Origin: Rubellimicrobium aerolatum | GTDB lineage: Bacteria > Pseudomonadota > Alphaproteobacteria > Rhodobacterales > Rhodobacteraceae | Assembly (NCBI RefSeq): GCF_017872975.1 | Contig: NZ_JAGGJP010000004.1 | Coordinates: 124,001 to 188,000, forward strand | Reading direction: 5' to 3' | DNA length: 64,000 nt | Part shown: piece by piece, positions 27,238-36,493 of the stretch | Position numbering within the stretch: the first letter of the stretch is position 1 | How the letters are laid out: each line of letters starts with the position of its first letter | The notes under the pieces: generated by a model | The model's database searches: none | What the model was told of the DNA's origin: nothing | What the model saw: only the letters and a program-made list of their open reading frames with translations | Made by a program: the position numbers and the translations under genes

Positions 27238-28374
27238 TCATCCGACAGCCGTCACGTCGTGGCCGTAGAGCCAGCCCAGGCGGTCGAGGAAGGCGTTGGG
27301 CGCAAGCGCGCCGACAAGACCCAGCGCCGCATGGGCGACCCGGCGGGCCGGGCCGGCGAGGTGGTAGTTGCGGGCGTTGGCGTTGGCCGCCGCGAGGGCG
27401 CGGACCACGCGGGGGCGGCGCTGCGCCTGGTAGGCGTCGAGGTCGCCCCGCATCGCCTCGCGCGAGAGCACCCAGGCATCCTCCAGGGCGAGGTTCGCGC
27501 CTTGTGCGAGGAAGGGGAGCGTCGGGTGGGCGGCGTCGCCCAGGATGACGTGGCGGTTGTCGTGCCAATGGTCGGGCACCGGGTGGCGGAAGAGTCCCCA
27601 GCGCCGGACCTCCTCCACGCGCGCCAGGATGCGGGCCAGCTCGGGCGCGGCGTCGGGAAACAGGCGGCGCAGCGCATCGGGGGAGTCGGCGTGATGCCAG
27701 CCTTCCTCGGTCCAGGCGGACTCGGCGCGCACGGCCACGAGGTTCAGGCGGCCGTCGCGGAGCGGATAGGTGACGACGTGGCGGCCGGGGGCCATCCAGA
27801 TGCGGGCGACGGACTCCTGTGGGGCATCGACCAGCGCGCGCCACGCGACCTGCCCGGTGAAGAAAGGCCGGTCGCCGCCGGCGAGGTGGCGGCGGATCAC
27901 GGAATGGAGCCCGTCCGCGCCCACGATTAGGTCGGCCGAGAGGGTCGCCCCGTCGAGGCGCAGGCCGTCGGGCCTGACGGCCTCGACCCGCGCGCCAATG
28001 CGGATCTCCACCCCGGCGGCGCGGGCGGCGTCGTGGAGGAGGCCGATCAGCGCGGCGCGGTGCAGGAACCAGTAATCGCCCCCCGTCCGCGTGAGGTCGA
28101 AGCGGGCGACGCGGCGGCCCGAGAGCGCGTCGAAGGGCTCCACCGCCAAGGCCCTCAGGCCGGCCTGTTCGAGCGCGGGGCCGAGACCCAACGCCCGCAG
28201 CACCGCCGCGCCGTTGGGGGTGACCTGAAGGCCCGCGCCGACCTCGCCGATCTCGGGGGCCTGCTCCAGCACCGTCACAGGAACGCCCCGCCGACGGAAG
28301 GCCAGCGCGCAGGCCAGCCCGGCGATCCCTCCCCCGGCGACGAGCACGTCGCGCGGGGCCTGCCCTCCGGCCAA
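27238..28374 (-). CDS. FAD-dependent monooxygenase, salicylate-hydroxylase-like
   Basis: 378 aa flavoprotein hydroxylase. Rossmann motif VLVAGGGIAGLACALAFRRRG at the start, the DG motif LIVGADGLHSVIRRHL in the middle, and the second FAD motif VILGDAAHPTLPFLAQGANLALEDA. Closest in style to 6-hydroxynicotinate/salicylate 1-monooxygenases; the aromatic substrate is unknown. The TTG at 28374 lies right after the dksA stop; GTG 28347 is an alternative start just before the Rossmann motif. Confidence 0.85.
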   Translation of the reverse strand: MAGGQAPRDVLVAGGGIAGLACALAFRRRGVPVTVLEQAPEIGEVGAGLQVTPNGAAVLRALGLGPALEQAGLRALAVEPFDALSGRRVARFDLTRTGGDYWFLHRAALIGLLHDAARAAGVEIRIGARVEAVRPDGLRLDGATLSADLIVGADGLHSVIRRHLAGGDRPFFTGQVAWRALVDAPQESVARIWMAPGRHVVTYPLRDGRLNLVAVRAESAWTEEGWHHADSPDALRRLFPDAAPELARILARVEEVRRWGLFRHPVPDHWHDNRHVILGDAAHPTLPFLAQGANLALEDAWVLSREAMRGDLDAYQAQRRPRVVRALAAANANARNYHLAGPARRVAHAALGLVGALAPNAFLDRLGWLYGHDVTAVG

Positions 28375-28375
28375 G

Positions 28376-28798
28376 TCAGTCGTCCCGGTGGACCTTCTCG
28401 CGCCGCTCGTGCCGCTCCTGCGCCTCGAGGGTCATCGTGGCGATGGGACGGGCGTCGAGCCGCTTGAGCGAGATGGGCTCGCCGGTGATCTCGCAGTAGC
28501 CGTATTCGCCCTCCTCGATGCGGCGGAGCGCGGCGTCGATCTTGGCGACCAGCTTGCGCTGGCGGTCGCGGGTCCGAAGCTCCAGCGCGCGGTCGGTCTC
28601 CTCGGAGGCGCGGTCGGCGATGTCAGGGATGTTGCGGGTCTGATCCTTCATCCCCTCGATGGTGTCGAGGGACTCACGGAGGATCTCGGCCTTCCAGGCG
28701 TGGAGCTTGCGGCGGAAGTATTCGAGCTGCCGATCGTTCATGAACGGCTCGTCCTCGGCGGGACGGTAGTCCTCCGGCAGGAATACTTCGGCTTTCAT
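28376..28798 (-). CDS. dksA: RNA polymerase-binding regulator DksA
   Basis: 140 aa. The coiled-coil (about 20-100) and the globular tip are recognisable: LEYFRRKLHAWKAEIL, DIADRASEETDRALELRTRDRQRKL and EYGYCEITGEPISLKRLDARPIAT. The coiled-coil tip residues that reach the polymerase channel (DIADRAS) are retained. Only one of the four zinc-finger cysteines remains (in GYCEITGE), the non-classical form seen in other alphaproteobacteria. It should act with ppGpp on promoters. ATG 28798. Confidence 0.93.
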   Translation of the reverse strand: MKAEVFLPEDYRPAEDEPFMNDRQLEYFRRKLHAWKAEILRESLDTIEGMKDQTRNIPDIADRASEETDRALELRTRDRQRKLVAKIDAALRRIEEGEYGYCEITGEPISLKRLDARPIATMTLEAQERHERREKVHRDD

Positions 28799-29192
28799 GG
28801 CGGTTCCCCTGTCCGGCCGGAGCCTGGCACGTGAAGGGCACCAGTCATCCGGCTTACCTTGCTGTCCTGAGGGGGCTCCTACACGTCCGGCCCGATGCTG
28901 TCACCACCCGATTTCGGCTGATGGCGCGAACACTTGGTGAGCGTTCCGGAGGCGACTTCGACCGTTCGGGCAAGAGCGAGGCGGGACCGGGACTTGGGCC
29001 GGGGCGGCGGCGCGCCGTTGTGGCCGCGGCGTCACGGCACCGAGGACGATCGTGCCCGGCCACGGGTCCGCCGGCATCCTGTCGCATCCTTGGCCATGGG
29101 CCGGCCGGCTCTGGACGGGCGGGCCCGCGCGGGATAGCCACGGCGAGCCGGATGATCGGGGTCCGGCGCGGCACCCGGTTGGGGAGGGGCGC
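28799..29192. other. Intergenic region between dksA and a small membrane protein
   Basis: 394 bases with no convincing gene on either strand. It must carry the dksA promoter (minus) and that of the following rightward genes. No clear -35/-10 pair, terminator or known RNA was recognised. Confidence 0.5.
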
Positions 29193-29366
29193 ATGATCTA
29201 TCCCTTGGCTGGCCTGGTCCTGGGCGCCCTCCTGGGGGCGATGGGCGCGCGGCGGCGCGGCGGGACGCGGCTCGACGTGCTGCAATGGGCAAGCGTGGGC
29301 CTGATCCTGGGGGGCCTGCTGGGGGTCTTCGTCCTCGTGATCGTCTCGCGCAGCCTCGCGGCTTGA
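29193..29366 (+). CDS. Small two-helix membrane protein
   Basis: 57 aa. Two hydrophobic helices, MIYPLAGLVLGALLGAMGA (1-19) and VGLILGGLLGVFVLVIVS (about 35-52), joined by a basic loop (RRRGGTR). A strong ribosome site GGGAGGGG lies just upstream of ATG 29193. It lies 31 bases ahead of the M48 peptidase, so the two may be co-transcribed. Function unknown; conserved-looking small protein of this family of bacteria. Confidence 0.7.
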   Translation: MIYPLAGLVLGALLGAMGARRRGGTRLDVLQWASVGLILGGLLGVFVLVIVSRSLAA

Positions 29367-29397
29367 GCGGGGCCGGCGCGCTCCCCATATCGGGGGC

Positions 29398-30096
29398 GTG
29401 GTCCAGTTCCTTCCCCTCCTCCTCATGGTCCTGGCCGCCGTCGCCTACGCGCGGGCCATGGCCTGGCGCACCGCGCGCGCGCTCGACCAGCGGTCGGCGG
29501 AGCTGACGGATCCCGTGCTTGTCGCGGCGTTCCAGCGGCTGGCCGAGGCGCTGGACCTGCCCCGCATCCGGGTGCGCCTCTACGACGTGCCGATGGTGAA
29601 CGGGCTCGCGTCGGCGGACGGGCGGGTGTTCCTGACGCGCGGCTTCCACGACCGCTTCCGCGCGGGCCAGGTGACGGCCGAGGAGCTGGCGAGCGTGGTC
29701 GCCCACGAGCTGGGCCACGTGGCGCTGGGCCACGCCCGGCGGAGGATGATCGACTTCACCGGGCAGAACGCCGTGCGGATGGGGCTGATGATGGTGCTGG
29801 GCCGGCTCCTGCCCGGGATCGGCCCCTGGGCGGCGCAGATGCTGATGAGCCTTGTGGCCGCGCGGCTGTCGCGGCGGGACGAATACGAGGCCGACGCCTA
29901 TGCCACGGCCCTGCTCATCAAGGCCGGGATCGGCACGGGGCCGCAGAAGTCGCTGTTCCGCAAGCTGGGCCGCATGGCCGGGCGTGGGGCGAACGCGCCC
30001 GCCTGGCTCCTGACCCATCCCCGCACCGAGGAGCGCATCGCGGCCATCGAGGCCAACGAGCGGCGCTGGCTCAGCGCGCCGGACGCTCCTGCCTGA
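29398..30096 (+). CDS. M48 family zinc metallopeptidase
   Basis: 232 aa. An N-terminal membrane helix (FLPLLLMVLAAVAYARAM, about 4-21) anchors the peptidase domain. HExxH is present as VVAHELGHVALGH and the third zinc ligand is the glutamate in RRDEYEADAYA; the C-terminal THPRTEERIAAI completes the Ste24/HtpX-like pattern. It is shorter than HtpX, which has more membrane helices. GTG start at 29398. Its 3' end overlaps the convergent holC gene by 26 bases. Confidence 0.87.
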   Translation: MVQFLPLLLMVLAAVAYARAMAWRTARALDQRSAELTDPVLVAAFQRLAEALDLPRIRVRLYDVPMVNGLASADGRVFLTRGFHDRFRAGQVTAEELASVVAHELGHVALGHARRRMIDFTGQNAVRMGLMMVLGRLLPGIGPWAAQMLMSLVAARLSRRDEYEADAYATALLIKAGIGTGPQKSLFRKLGRMAGRGANAPAWLLTHPRTEERIAAIEANERRWLSAPDAPA

Positions 30097-30532
30097 GGCT
30101 CCAGGCCCCGTCCTCGCGCACGTAGAAGCGGGCGGGGAGCCCCGCGCCGGTCAGCGCCTTCCACTGGGCGCGGGCGGTGGCAAGCGCCTCCGGGTCGGCG
30201 CCGTCGAAGACAACGCAGACCCGCGCGGCGGCCTGCGCCTCGGCCTCCGACACCGGCGCGCCGTCGAGCGCCATCAGGCAGTCGCGCCCGCCGACCCCCT
30301 CGCCGGCCGTGAGCAGGATCGGCTGGAGATCGTCATGCGGGCCGTGCGCGAGGCCATGGGGCCGGAACTCGCCGCCCGGCCCCCAGAGCAGGAGGTCGAG
30401 CCGCTCCATTCGCGCGCGGTCGGGGCCGCGCAGCTCGATGCGCCAGCCTTTCTGGAGCGCCATGTCGAGCATCCGGGGCAGCACCGCCTCGGGCGGGTCG
30501 CCGCCCAGCTGATAGAAAAAGGCCTCGGCCAT
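30071..30532 (-). CDS. holC: DNA polymerase III chi subunit
   Basis: 153 aa. HolC links the clamp loader to single-strand-binding protein. MAEAFFYQLGGDPPEAVLPRMLDMALQKGWR at the N-terminus, LWGPGGEFRPHGL and QPILLTAGE, and RVCVVFDGADPEAL match the chi fold. ATG 30532. It is downstream of pepA (same strand) as in many genomes. The 3' end overlaps the M48 peptidase gene on the other strand. Confidence 0.9.
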   Translation of the reverse strand: MAEAFFYQLGGDPPEAVLPRMLDMALQKGWRIELRGPDRARMERLDLLLWGPGGEFRPHGLAHGPHDDLQPILLTAGEGVGGRDCLMALDGAPVSEAEAQAAARVCVVFDGADPEALATARAQWKALTGAGLPARFYVREDGAWSLRQERPAR

Positions 30533-30540
30533 TCTTCTGA

Positions 30541-30595
30541 CCCTAAATATCCAGGGGGGAGCGCCGCAGGCGCGGGGGGCAGAGCCCCCTACCCC
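30541..30595 (-). repeat. Dispersed intergenic repeat, copy E (shortened)
   Basis: AAATATCCAGGGGGGA, then GCGCCGCAGGCGC and GGGGGGCAGAGCCCCCT hairpins. The CTTCTTTGGCTCC end found in the other copies is missing. The pepA stop codon (CTA 30589-30591) falls inside it. Confidence 0.7.
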
Positions 30596-32061
30596 CTCGC
30601 CTCGTACCGATCGGCCACCAGCCGGTCGAGCGTCCGCACCCCCCAGCCCGTCGCCCCCTTGGGCGCCAGCGTGGTGTCCGCCTTTGCGAGCGTCACCCCG
30701 GCGATGTCGAGGTGGCACCAGGGCGTGCCGTCGGGGACGAAGCGCCGCAGGAACTGCGCCGCGATGACCGCCCCGCCGTCGCGCCCGCCGACGTTCATCA
30801 GGTCGGCGACCCGGCTCCTCAGCTTGCGGTCGTAGCCCTCGCCCATCGGCATCCGCCAGACCCCCTCGCCTTCGGACCGCGCCGCCGCCAGCAGGGCCTC
30901 GGCCAGCGCGTCGTCGTTCGAGAAGAGGCCCGCGTTCTCGTGGCCGAGCGCCACGATGATCGCGCCCGTCAGCGTGGCGAGGTCGATGATGGCGGCAGGC
31001 TCGAACCGCTCCCGGGCGTGCCAGAGCAGGTCGGCCAGCACGAGCCGCCCCTCGGCGTCGGTGTTGACGATCTCCACGGTGTCGCCCTTCATCGACCTCA
31101 CGACGTCGCCGGGACGGGTGGCGGTGCCCGAGGGCATGTTCTCCACGAGGCCCACCAGGCCCACGACGTTGGCCCGCGCCTTCCGCAGGGCCAGCGTCCG
31201 CAGGACTCCCGCCACCACCGCCGCGCCGCCCATGTCCATGGTCATCTCCTCCATGCCCCCTGCGGGCTTGATGGAGATGCCGCCGGTATCGAAGACCACG
31301 CCCTTGCCGACGAGCGCCAGGGGCGGCGCCTCGCCGCCGCCGCGCCAACGCAGGACGACGACCTTGGACGGGCTGGCCGAGCCCTGCCCCACCGCCAGGA
31401 TCAGCCGCATCCCCAGCCGTTCGAGGTCGGCCTCCTCCAGCACCTCGACCTCCAGGCCATCGTCGCGGAGCGCCTCCAGCCGGCGCGCGAACTCGGTCGT
31501 GGTGAGGACGTTCGCGGGCTCGTTCACGAGGTCGCGGGCGAGGAGGACGCCAGAGGCCCGGGCCCGGGCGGGGCCGAGCCGGGCGGCGACGGCTCCGGGA
31601 TCGTCCACCATCAGCGTCGCCGGCTGGGCAGGGTCGGGAGGTGCGGACTTGTGGGCGTCGAAGGCGTAGGCGCGCAGGGTCAGGCCCAGGACCAGATCCT
31701 CGGGTCTGGCAAAGCCTGCCGCCACGACGGTGAGGGCCCCCGCCCCCCGCGCCTTGGCGATGGCGGCGCCGATGGCCCGCGCCTCGCCGGCGTCGGGCTT
31801 GCGGGGCGCCTTGACGACGAGGAGCGCCTCGCAGGCCAGGCCCGCCGGATGGGCGAGGAGCGTCGCCTCGCCCGGCTTGGCCTTGGCCCAGGCCTCGGAG
31901 GCCAGGAGCCGCGAGAGCGCCCGTCGCGCGAGCCGGTCCACCTGCCGCGCGGCGGCGTTGGGCCGGCCCTCGGCCTCGACCAGCACCGCGATGCGGCCCG
32001 GCGCCCGCGCGAGCGCCGGGGCATCGAAGGGAGCGAGGTCGATGGCGACGGGCTCGGTCAT
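30589..32061 (-). CDS. pepA: Leucyl aminopeptidase
   Basis: 490 aa M17 metallo-aminopeptidase. Metal- and active-site motifs are complete: LVGKGVVFDTGGISIKPAGGMEEMTMDMGGAA and IVNTDAEGRLVLADLL (signature NTDAEGR). It cleaves N-terminal residues of peptides in the cytoplasm. ATG 32061; divergent from lptF, with a shared upstream region of about 130 bases; holC follows after the repeat. Confidence 0.95.
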   Translation of the reverse strand: MTEPVAIDLAPFDAPALARAPGRIAVLVEAEGRPNAAARQVDRLARRALSRLLASEAWAKAKPGEATLLAHPAGLACEALLVVKAPRKPDAGEARAIGAAIAKARGAGALTVVAAGFARPEDLVLGLTLRAYAFDAHKSAPPDPAQPATLMVDDPGAVAARLGPARARASGVLLARDLVNEPANVLTTTEFARRLEALRDDGLEVEVLEEADLERLGMRLILAVGQGSASPSKVVVLRWRGGGEAPPLALVGKGVVFDTGGISIKPAGGMEEMTMDMGGAAVVAGVLRTLALRKARANVVGLVGLVENMPSGTATRPGDVVRSMKGDTVEIVNTDAEGRLVLADLLWHARERFEPAAIIDLATLTGAIIVALGHENAGLFSNDDALAEALLAAARSEGEGVWRMPMGEGYDRKLRSRVADLMNVGGRDGGAVIAAQFLRRFVPDGTPWCHLDIAGVTLAKADTTLAPKGATGWGVRTLDRLVADRYEARG

Positions 32062-32190
32062 GGCGGCTCCGGGGGCTGGGGGATGGAACAGGGCGTTGGT
32101 AGCCCGGCCCCCGGGGAAGGGCCAGAAGAGTGTTCAACCCGCCCGAGATCCGGGCTAATCCTGCGGGACGGGCAGGGAGGGACCGGACGG

Positions 32191-33309
32191 GTGGGCCGCA
32201 TCGACAGATACCTGCTGTCGCAGTTCCTGGCGGTCTTCGGGCTGGCCTCGCTGGTGCTCGTGCTCGTCTACTGGATCAACCGGGCGGTGCTTCTCTTCGA
32301 CCAGCTCATCGCGGACGGCCAGTCGGCCTGGGTGTTCCTGGAACTGACGGCGCTGGCGCTGCCCTCCATCGTGCGGCTCGTGCTGCCGCTCGCGGCCTTC
32401 GCGGCCACGCTCTACGCGCTGGCGCGGCTGTCGGGCGACTCGGAGCTGACGGTGGTGCAGGCGACCGGGGCCTCGCCCTGGCGGCTGGCGCGGCCCGTCG
32501 CCGCGTTCGGGCTGGTCGTCCTGCTCCTGATGTCGGCGCTGTCGCACGTTCTGGCGCCGGCGGCCATCGGCCGGCTCAACGACCGGCAGGCCGAGATCGC
32601 CGAGACCGCCACCGCGCGCCTCCTGCGCGAAGGGGAGTTCATCTCTCCCAACGCCGGGCTGACGCTCTTCATCCGCGAGATCGCGCCCGAGGGCGAACTG
32701 CGCGGCCTCCTGCTGTCGGACACCCGCGACGCGGGCGTGGGCGTGACCTACACCGCCACGCGGGCCTACCTCGTGCAGGGCGAGACGGGGCCGCAGCTCG
32801 TCATGGTGGACGGCATGGTCCAGCGGCTCTTCGCGGAAGGCCAGCGGCTGGTCGCCACCTCCTTCTCGGACCTGGCCTACGACCTGGGGCCGCTGATGCC
32901 CGAGGCCTCGGACGGGAACCGCAGCTCGCGCGAGAGCTCCACCTGGGCGCTGCTGCGCGCCACGCCCGAGGCGGCGGCGGCCATGGGCCGGACGCGCGCG
33001 CAGCTTTGGTCCGAGGTGCAGGACCGCGTGGCCGAGGCGCTGCTCGCGCCGGTGGCGGCGCTGCTCGCGCTGGGCTGCCTGCTCCAGGGGGAGTTCAGCC
33101 GCTTCGGCGTCTGGCGGCAGGTGCTAGGGGCGATCCTGCTGGTGATCGGCGTCAAGGGCGTGGAGGCGGCGGTGGTGCCGTTGGTGCGCGAGGATCCGGC
33201 CCGCTGGCCGCTGACCTATCTTCCGGCCCTGGCGGGGCTCCTGGCGGCGGCGGCGCTCCTGTGGTGGGCGGCGCGGCCGCGCCGCGTCCCGGCGGAGGCC
33301 GCCGCGTGA
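32191..33309 (+). CDS. lptF: LPS export permease LptF
   Basis: 372 aa. Six membrane helices in the YjgP/YjgQ pattern: three at the N-terminus (FGLASLVLVLVYWINRAV first), a periplasmic beta-jellyroll in the middle, three at the C-terminus. The motif GELRGLLLSDTRD and the coupling segment near GDSELTVVQATGAS are typical. It forms the inner-membrane LptB2FG extractor with LptG. GTG start at 32191 with GGGAGGG about 9 bases upstream. The stop overlaps the lptG GTG by four bases. Confidence 0.93.
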   Translation: MGRIDRYLLSQFLAVFGLASLVLVLVYWINRAVLLFDQLIADGQSAWVFLELTALALPSIVRLVLPLAAFAATLYALARLSGDSELTVVQATGASPWRLARPVAAFGLVVLLLMSALSHVLAPAAIGRLNDRQAEIAETATARLLREGEFISPNAGLTLFIREIAPEGELRGLLLSDTRDAGVGVTYTATRAYLVQGETGPQLVMVDGMVQRLFAEGQRLVATSFSDLAYDLGPLMPEASDGNRSSRESSTWALLRATPEAAAAMGRTRAQLWSEVQDRVAEALLAPVAALLALGCLLQGEFSRFGVWRQVLGAILLVIGVKGVEAAVVPLVREDPARWPLTYLPALAGLLAAAALLWWAARPRRVPAEAAA

Positions 33310-34397
33310 CCCTCGACCGCTATCTCGCGCGGCGCTTCCTGCGGAGCTGGATCGGCACGCTGGCCCTGTTCTTCGGACTCCTGGCGCTGATCGACCTCGT
33401 GGATCAGGCGCGGCGGCATTCGGACGACGCGGGGGGCCTGGGCGGCGTGCTGGCCCTGGTGCTCCTCAACGTGCCGTCGGGACTCTACGAGATCCTGCCG
33501 CTGGTGACGATCGTCGCGGCCATCGTGCTGTTCCTCGGCCTCGCGCGGTCGTCCGAGCTGGTGGTCACGCGCGGGGCGGGCCGGTCGGCGCTGCGGGCCC
33601 TCCTGGGGCCATCGGTGGTGGCGCTGGTCCTGGGGGCGGTGGCGGTCGCGGCCTTCAACCCCATCGTCGCCGCCACCTCGCGCGAATACGAATCGCGCCT
33701 CGACCGCCTGGATGGCGAGGAGGCGGCGCTGGCCCTGTCCGATGACGGGCTCTGGCTCCGGCAGGGCGGCGCGAACGGTCCCACGGTGATCCGGGCCGAG
33801 CGGTCGAACCTCGACGGCACCGCGCTCTCGGGAGTGACTTTCCTGGCCTATGGCGAGGACGGGCGGCCGCGCCAGCGGATCGAGGCGCGCGCGGCCCGGC
33901 TCTCGGGCGGGGAATGGGTGCTGGAGGAGGCCAAGGTCTGGCCGCTCGACGCCGCCAACCCGGAGGCGGAAGCGCGGTTGCATCCGAGCTGGACCCTTCC
34001 CTCGCCGCTGACGGCGAACCAGATCCGCGACAGCTTCGGCGAGCCCTCCTCCATCCCGATCTGGGAGCTGCCGCGCTTCATCGAGCGGCTGGAGGAGGCG
34101 GGCTTCGCGGCGCAGCGGCACAGGGTCTTCCTCCAGATCGAGCTGGCGCAGCCGGTCGTTCTGCTGGCGATGGTGCTGGTGGCGGCGGGCTTCACCATGC
34201 ACCATCAGCGCGGGCGGCGGACGGGGGTGATGGTGCTGGGCGCGGTGCTGACGGGCTTCGGCGTCTACTTCCTGCGCAGCCTGTCGCAGATCCTGGGCGA
34301 GGCCGGGCAGATCCCGCCGGCGCTTGCCGCCTGGACGCCGCCTCTCGCCGCCATCGGGCTCGCGCTCGGGCTCCTGCTGCACCTGGAGGAAGGATGA
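33306..34397 (+). CDS. lptG: LPS export permease LptG
   Basis: 363 aa partner of LptF. N-terminal TLDRYLARRFLRSWIGTLALFFGLLALIDLVD and RSSELVVTRGAGRSALR (coupling helix region) are typical; the C-terminal helices follow PVVLLAMVLVAAGFTM. GTG start inside the lptF stop (GTGA); the stop overlaps the lptD ATG (ATGA). The order lptF-lptG-lptD keeps LPS transport parts together. Confidence 0.93.
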   Translation: MTLDRYLARRFLRSWIGTLALFFGLLALIDLVDQARRHSDDAGGLGGVLALVLLNVPSGLYEILPLVTIVAAIVLFLGLARSSELVVTRGAGRSALRALLGPSVVALVLGAVAVAAFNPIVAATSREYESRLDRLDGEEAALALSDDGLWLRQGGANGPTVIRAERSNLDGTALSGVTFLAYGEDGRPRQRIEARAARLSGGEWVLEEAKVWPLDAANPEAEARLHPSWTLPSPLTANQIRDSFGEPSSIPIWELPRFIERLEEAGFAAQRHRVFLQIELAQPVVLLAMVLVAAGFTMHHQRGRRTGVMVLGAVLTGFGVYFLRSLSQILGEAGQIPPALAAWTPPLAAIGLALGLLLHLEEG

Positions 34398-36475
34398 GGC
34401 GGCTCCTCCTCGCGCTCCTCCTGCTCCTCGCCCTGCCCGTCCGCGCGCAGGAAGCGGCGGTGCTGGTGGCCGACAGCCTCGTGGTCACCGAAGGCGGGCG
34501 GCTGGTGGCGAGCGGCAATGTCCAGGCCTACCACGAGGGGATCGTCCTTTCGGCGGCCGAGGTCGCCTACGACCCCGCCACGGAGCGGCTCCTCATCGCC
34601 GGGCCCATCCTGATCCGCGACCCGCAAGGCACGGTCGTCACGGCCGAGCGGGCGGAGCTGGACCCCCGGCTCGAGGACGGGCTCCTGCGCGGGGCGCGGC
34701 TGGTGCTCGACCGGCAACTCCAGCTTGCGGCGAACCGGCTGGACCGCGTGGGCGGGCTCACGGCGCTGACCGGGACGGCGGTGACCTCGTGCCGGGTCTG
34801 CGCGGGCCGCGCGCCGCTCTGGGAGATCCGGGCCGAGCAGGTGATCCACGACGAGGCGGCGGAGCAGCTTTATTTCGAGAACGCCCGGGTCCTGGTCCGG
34901 GGGGTCCCGATCCTCTGGGTGCCCCGGATGCGCCTGCCCGATCCGGGGAACGCGCGGGCGACGGGCCTCCTCATCCCGCGCATCCGCACCACGGACCGGC
35001 TGGGCTTCGGGGTGAAGCTCCCCGTCTTCGTGGAGCTGGGGCCGAGCCGGGACGTGACGCTGACGCCCTATGTCTCCAGCCGGACGATGACGCTGGAGAC
35101 GCGCTACCGGCAGGCCTTCCTGTCGGGCGAGCTGGAGATGGACGGCGCGGCGAGCCGGGACGACCTCGAGGACGAGGCGCGCGGCTACCTCGCCGCCGAG
35201 GGGCGGTTCCGGCTGACCGACCGGGTGGACCTGACCTTCGAGGGGACGGCGGTCAGCGACGAGGCCTATCTGCTCGACTACGGCCAGTCCGACGCGGACC
35301 GGCTCGAATCGAGCCTGCGGCTAAGCCGGGTCACGGCCGGTTCGCTGCTGGAGGCCGAGGTCACGCACATCCGGTCGCTGCGCGACGAGGAGGACGAGGA
35401 GTCGCTGCCGCCGGTGCTGGGGCGCCTGTCCTGGGAACGGCGGCGGGACGCAGGCGGCGGGACGCTGACCTGGGGCGCGGCGGCCGACGGCTTCCTGCGG
35501 ACGGGGGACGGGTCGGGGGACGCGGCGCGCGACGTGACGCGGGCCGGGGCCATGGCCGAGTGGCGGGGCGACCGGGTGCTGGGTCCGGGGCTGCTGCTGG
35601 AGGGCGAGGTCCGGGGCGCGCTGGACGCCTGGCGCGTGACGGACGACGACTCCTATCCCGACCCCCTGTTCCGCGCCGCGCCCGGGGCGGCGGCGACGCT
35701 GCGCTGGCCGCTGGTCCGGCGCTCGGGGACGGCGGCGGATCTCCTGGAGCCCGTGGCCTCCCTGGGTTGGCAGGCCGCCTGGGGCGACGAGCCGCCGGAC
35801 GAGGACTCGCGCCTGCCCGAGCTCGACGAGGCCAACCTCTTCGCGCTCTCCCGCCTGCCCGGCGAGGACGAGGTGGAGGCCGGCGGGCGGCTGTCGCTCG
35901 GCCTCGCCTGGACGCGGACGGGCCAGGGCTATGCCTCGACGCTCGCCTTGGGGCGGGTGCTGCGGACGGAACCGCTCGACGCCTCCGGGGCCTCGGGCCT
36001 GGGCGGCACCGCCTCGGACTGGCTCCTGAGCGGTCAGCTCGACCTCGCGGGGGGCTTCGCTCTCGACGCGCGGACGCTGCTGGAGGCGGGAGAGATCGGC
36101 AAGTCCGAGGCGCGGGTCGGCTGGGCCAACCGCGCGGTTTCCCTCTCGGCCGCCTACCTGTTCCTGCCCGCCGACGCGGCCGAGGACCGCGCGGACCTTG
36201 CCGCCGAATGGACGGTGGACGCGGAATGGCGGCCCTCGGCGCGGTGGACCCTCGGCATCGGCACCCGATACGACGTGGCCAGCGGCACCCCGGCACGGGC
36301 CGGCCTGGACCTCGGCTGGCGGAGCGAATGCGTGGAGGTGGACGTCTCCGTCTCGCGCCGCTACACCTCCTCCGACGACACGGAGCCCTCGACCGACTTC
36401 GGGCTTTCGGTCAATCTCAACGGCTTCTCGGCCGGCCGGCAGGCGCGGGTGACCCCCGGCCGGTGCCGGGGCTGA
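34394..36475 (+). CDS. lptD: LPS assembly outer membrane protein LptD
   Basis: 693 aa. Signal peptide 1-19 (ending VRAQ), an OstA/LptA-like jellyroll (about 25-130, VVTEGGRLVASGNVQAYHEG) and a C-terminal beta-barrel. Two cysteines (SCRVCAG) sit between jellyroll and barrel and two lie near the C-terminus (SECVEV and GRCRG), enough for the inter-domain disulfides known in this protein. Shorter than E. coli LptD (784 aa). It begins inside the lptG stop. Confidence 0.93.
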   Translation: MRRLLLALLLLLALPVRAQEAAVLVADSLVVTEGGRLVASGNVQAYHEGIVLSAAEVAYDPATERLLIAGPILIRDPQGTVVTAERAELDPRLEDGLLRGARLVLDRQLQLAANRLDRVGGLTALTGTAVTSCRVCAGRAPLWEIRAEQVIHDEAAEQLYFENARVLVRGVPILWVPRMRLPDPGNARATGLLIPRIRTTDRLGFGVKLPVFVELGPSRDVTLTPYVSSRTMTLETRYRQAFLSGELEMDGAASRDDLEDEARGYLAAEGRFRLTDRVDLTFEGTAVSDEAYLLDYGQSDADRLESSLRLSRVTAGSLLEAEVTHIRSLRDEEDEESLPPVLGRLSWERRRDAGGGTLTWGAAADGFLRTGDGSGDAARDVTRAGAMAEWRGDRVLGPGLLLEGEVRGALDAWRVTDDDSYPDPLFRAAPGAAATLRWPLVRRSGTAADLLEPVASLGWQAAWGDEPPDEDSRLPELDEANLFALSRLPGEDEVEAGGRLSLGLAWTRTGQGYASTLALGRVLRTEPLDASGASGLGGTASDWLLSGQLDLAGGFALDARTLLEAGEIGKSEARVGWANRAVSLSAAYLFLPADAAEDRADLAAEWTVDAEWRPSARWTLGIGTRYDVASGTPARAGLDLGWRSECVEVDVSVSRRYTSSDDTEPSTDFGLSVNLNGFSAGRQARVTPGRCRG

Positions 36476-36493
36476 GAGAGGAGCGACGGCGAC

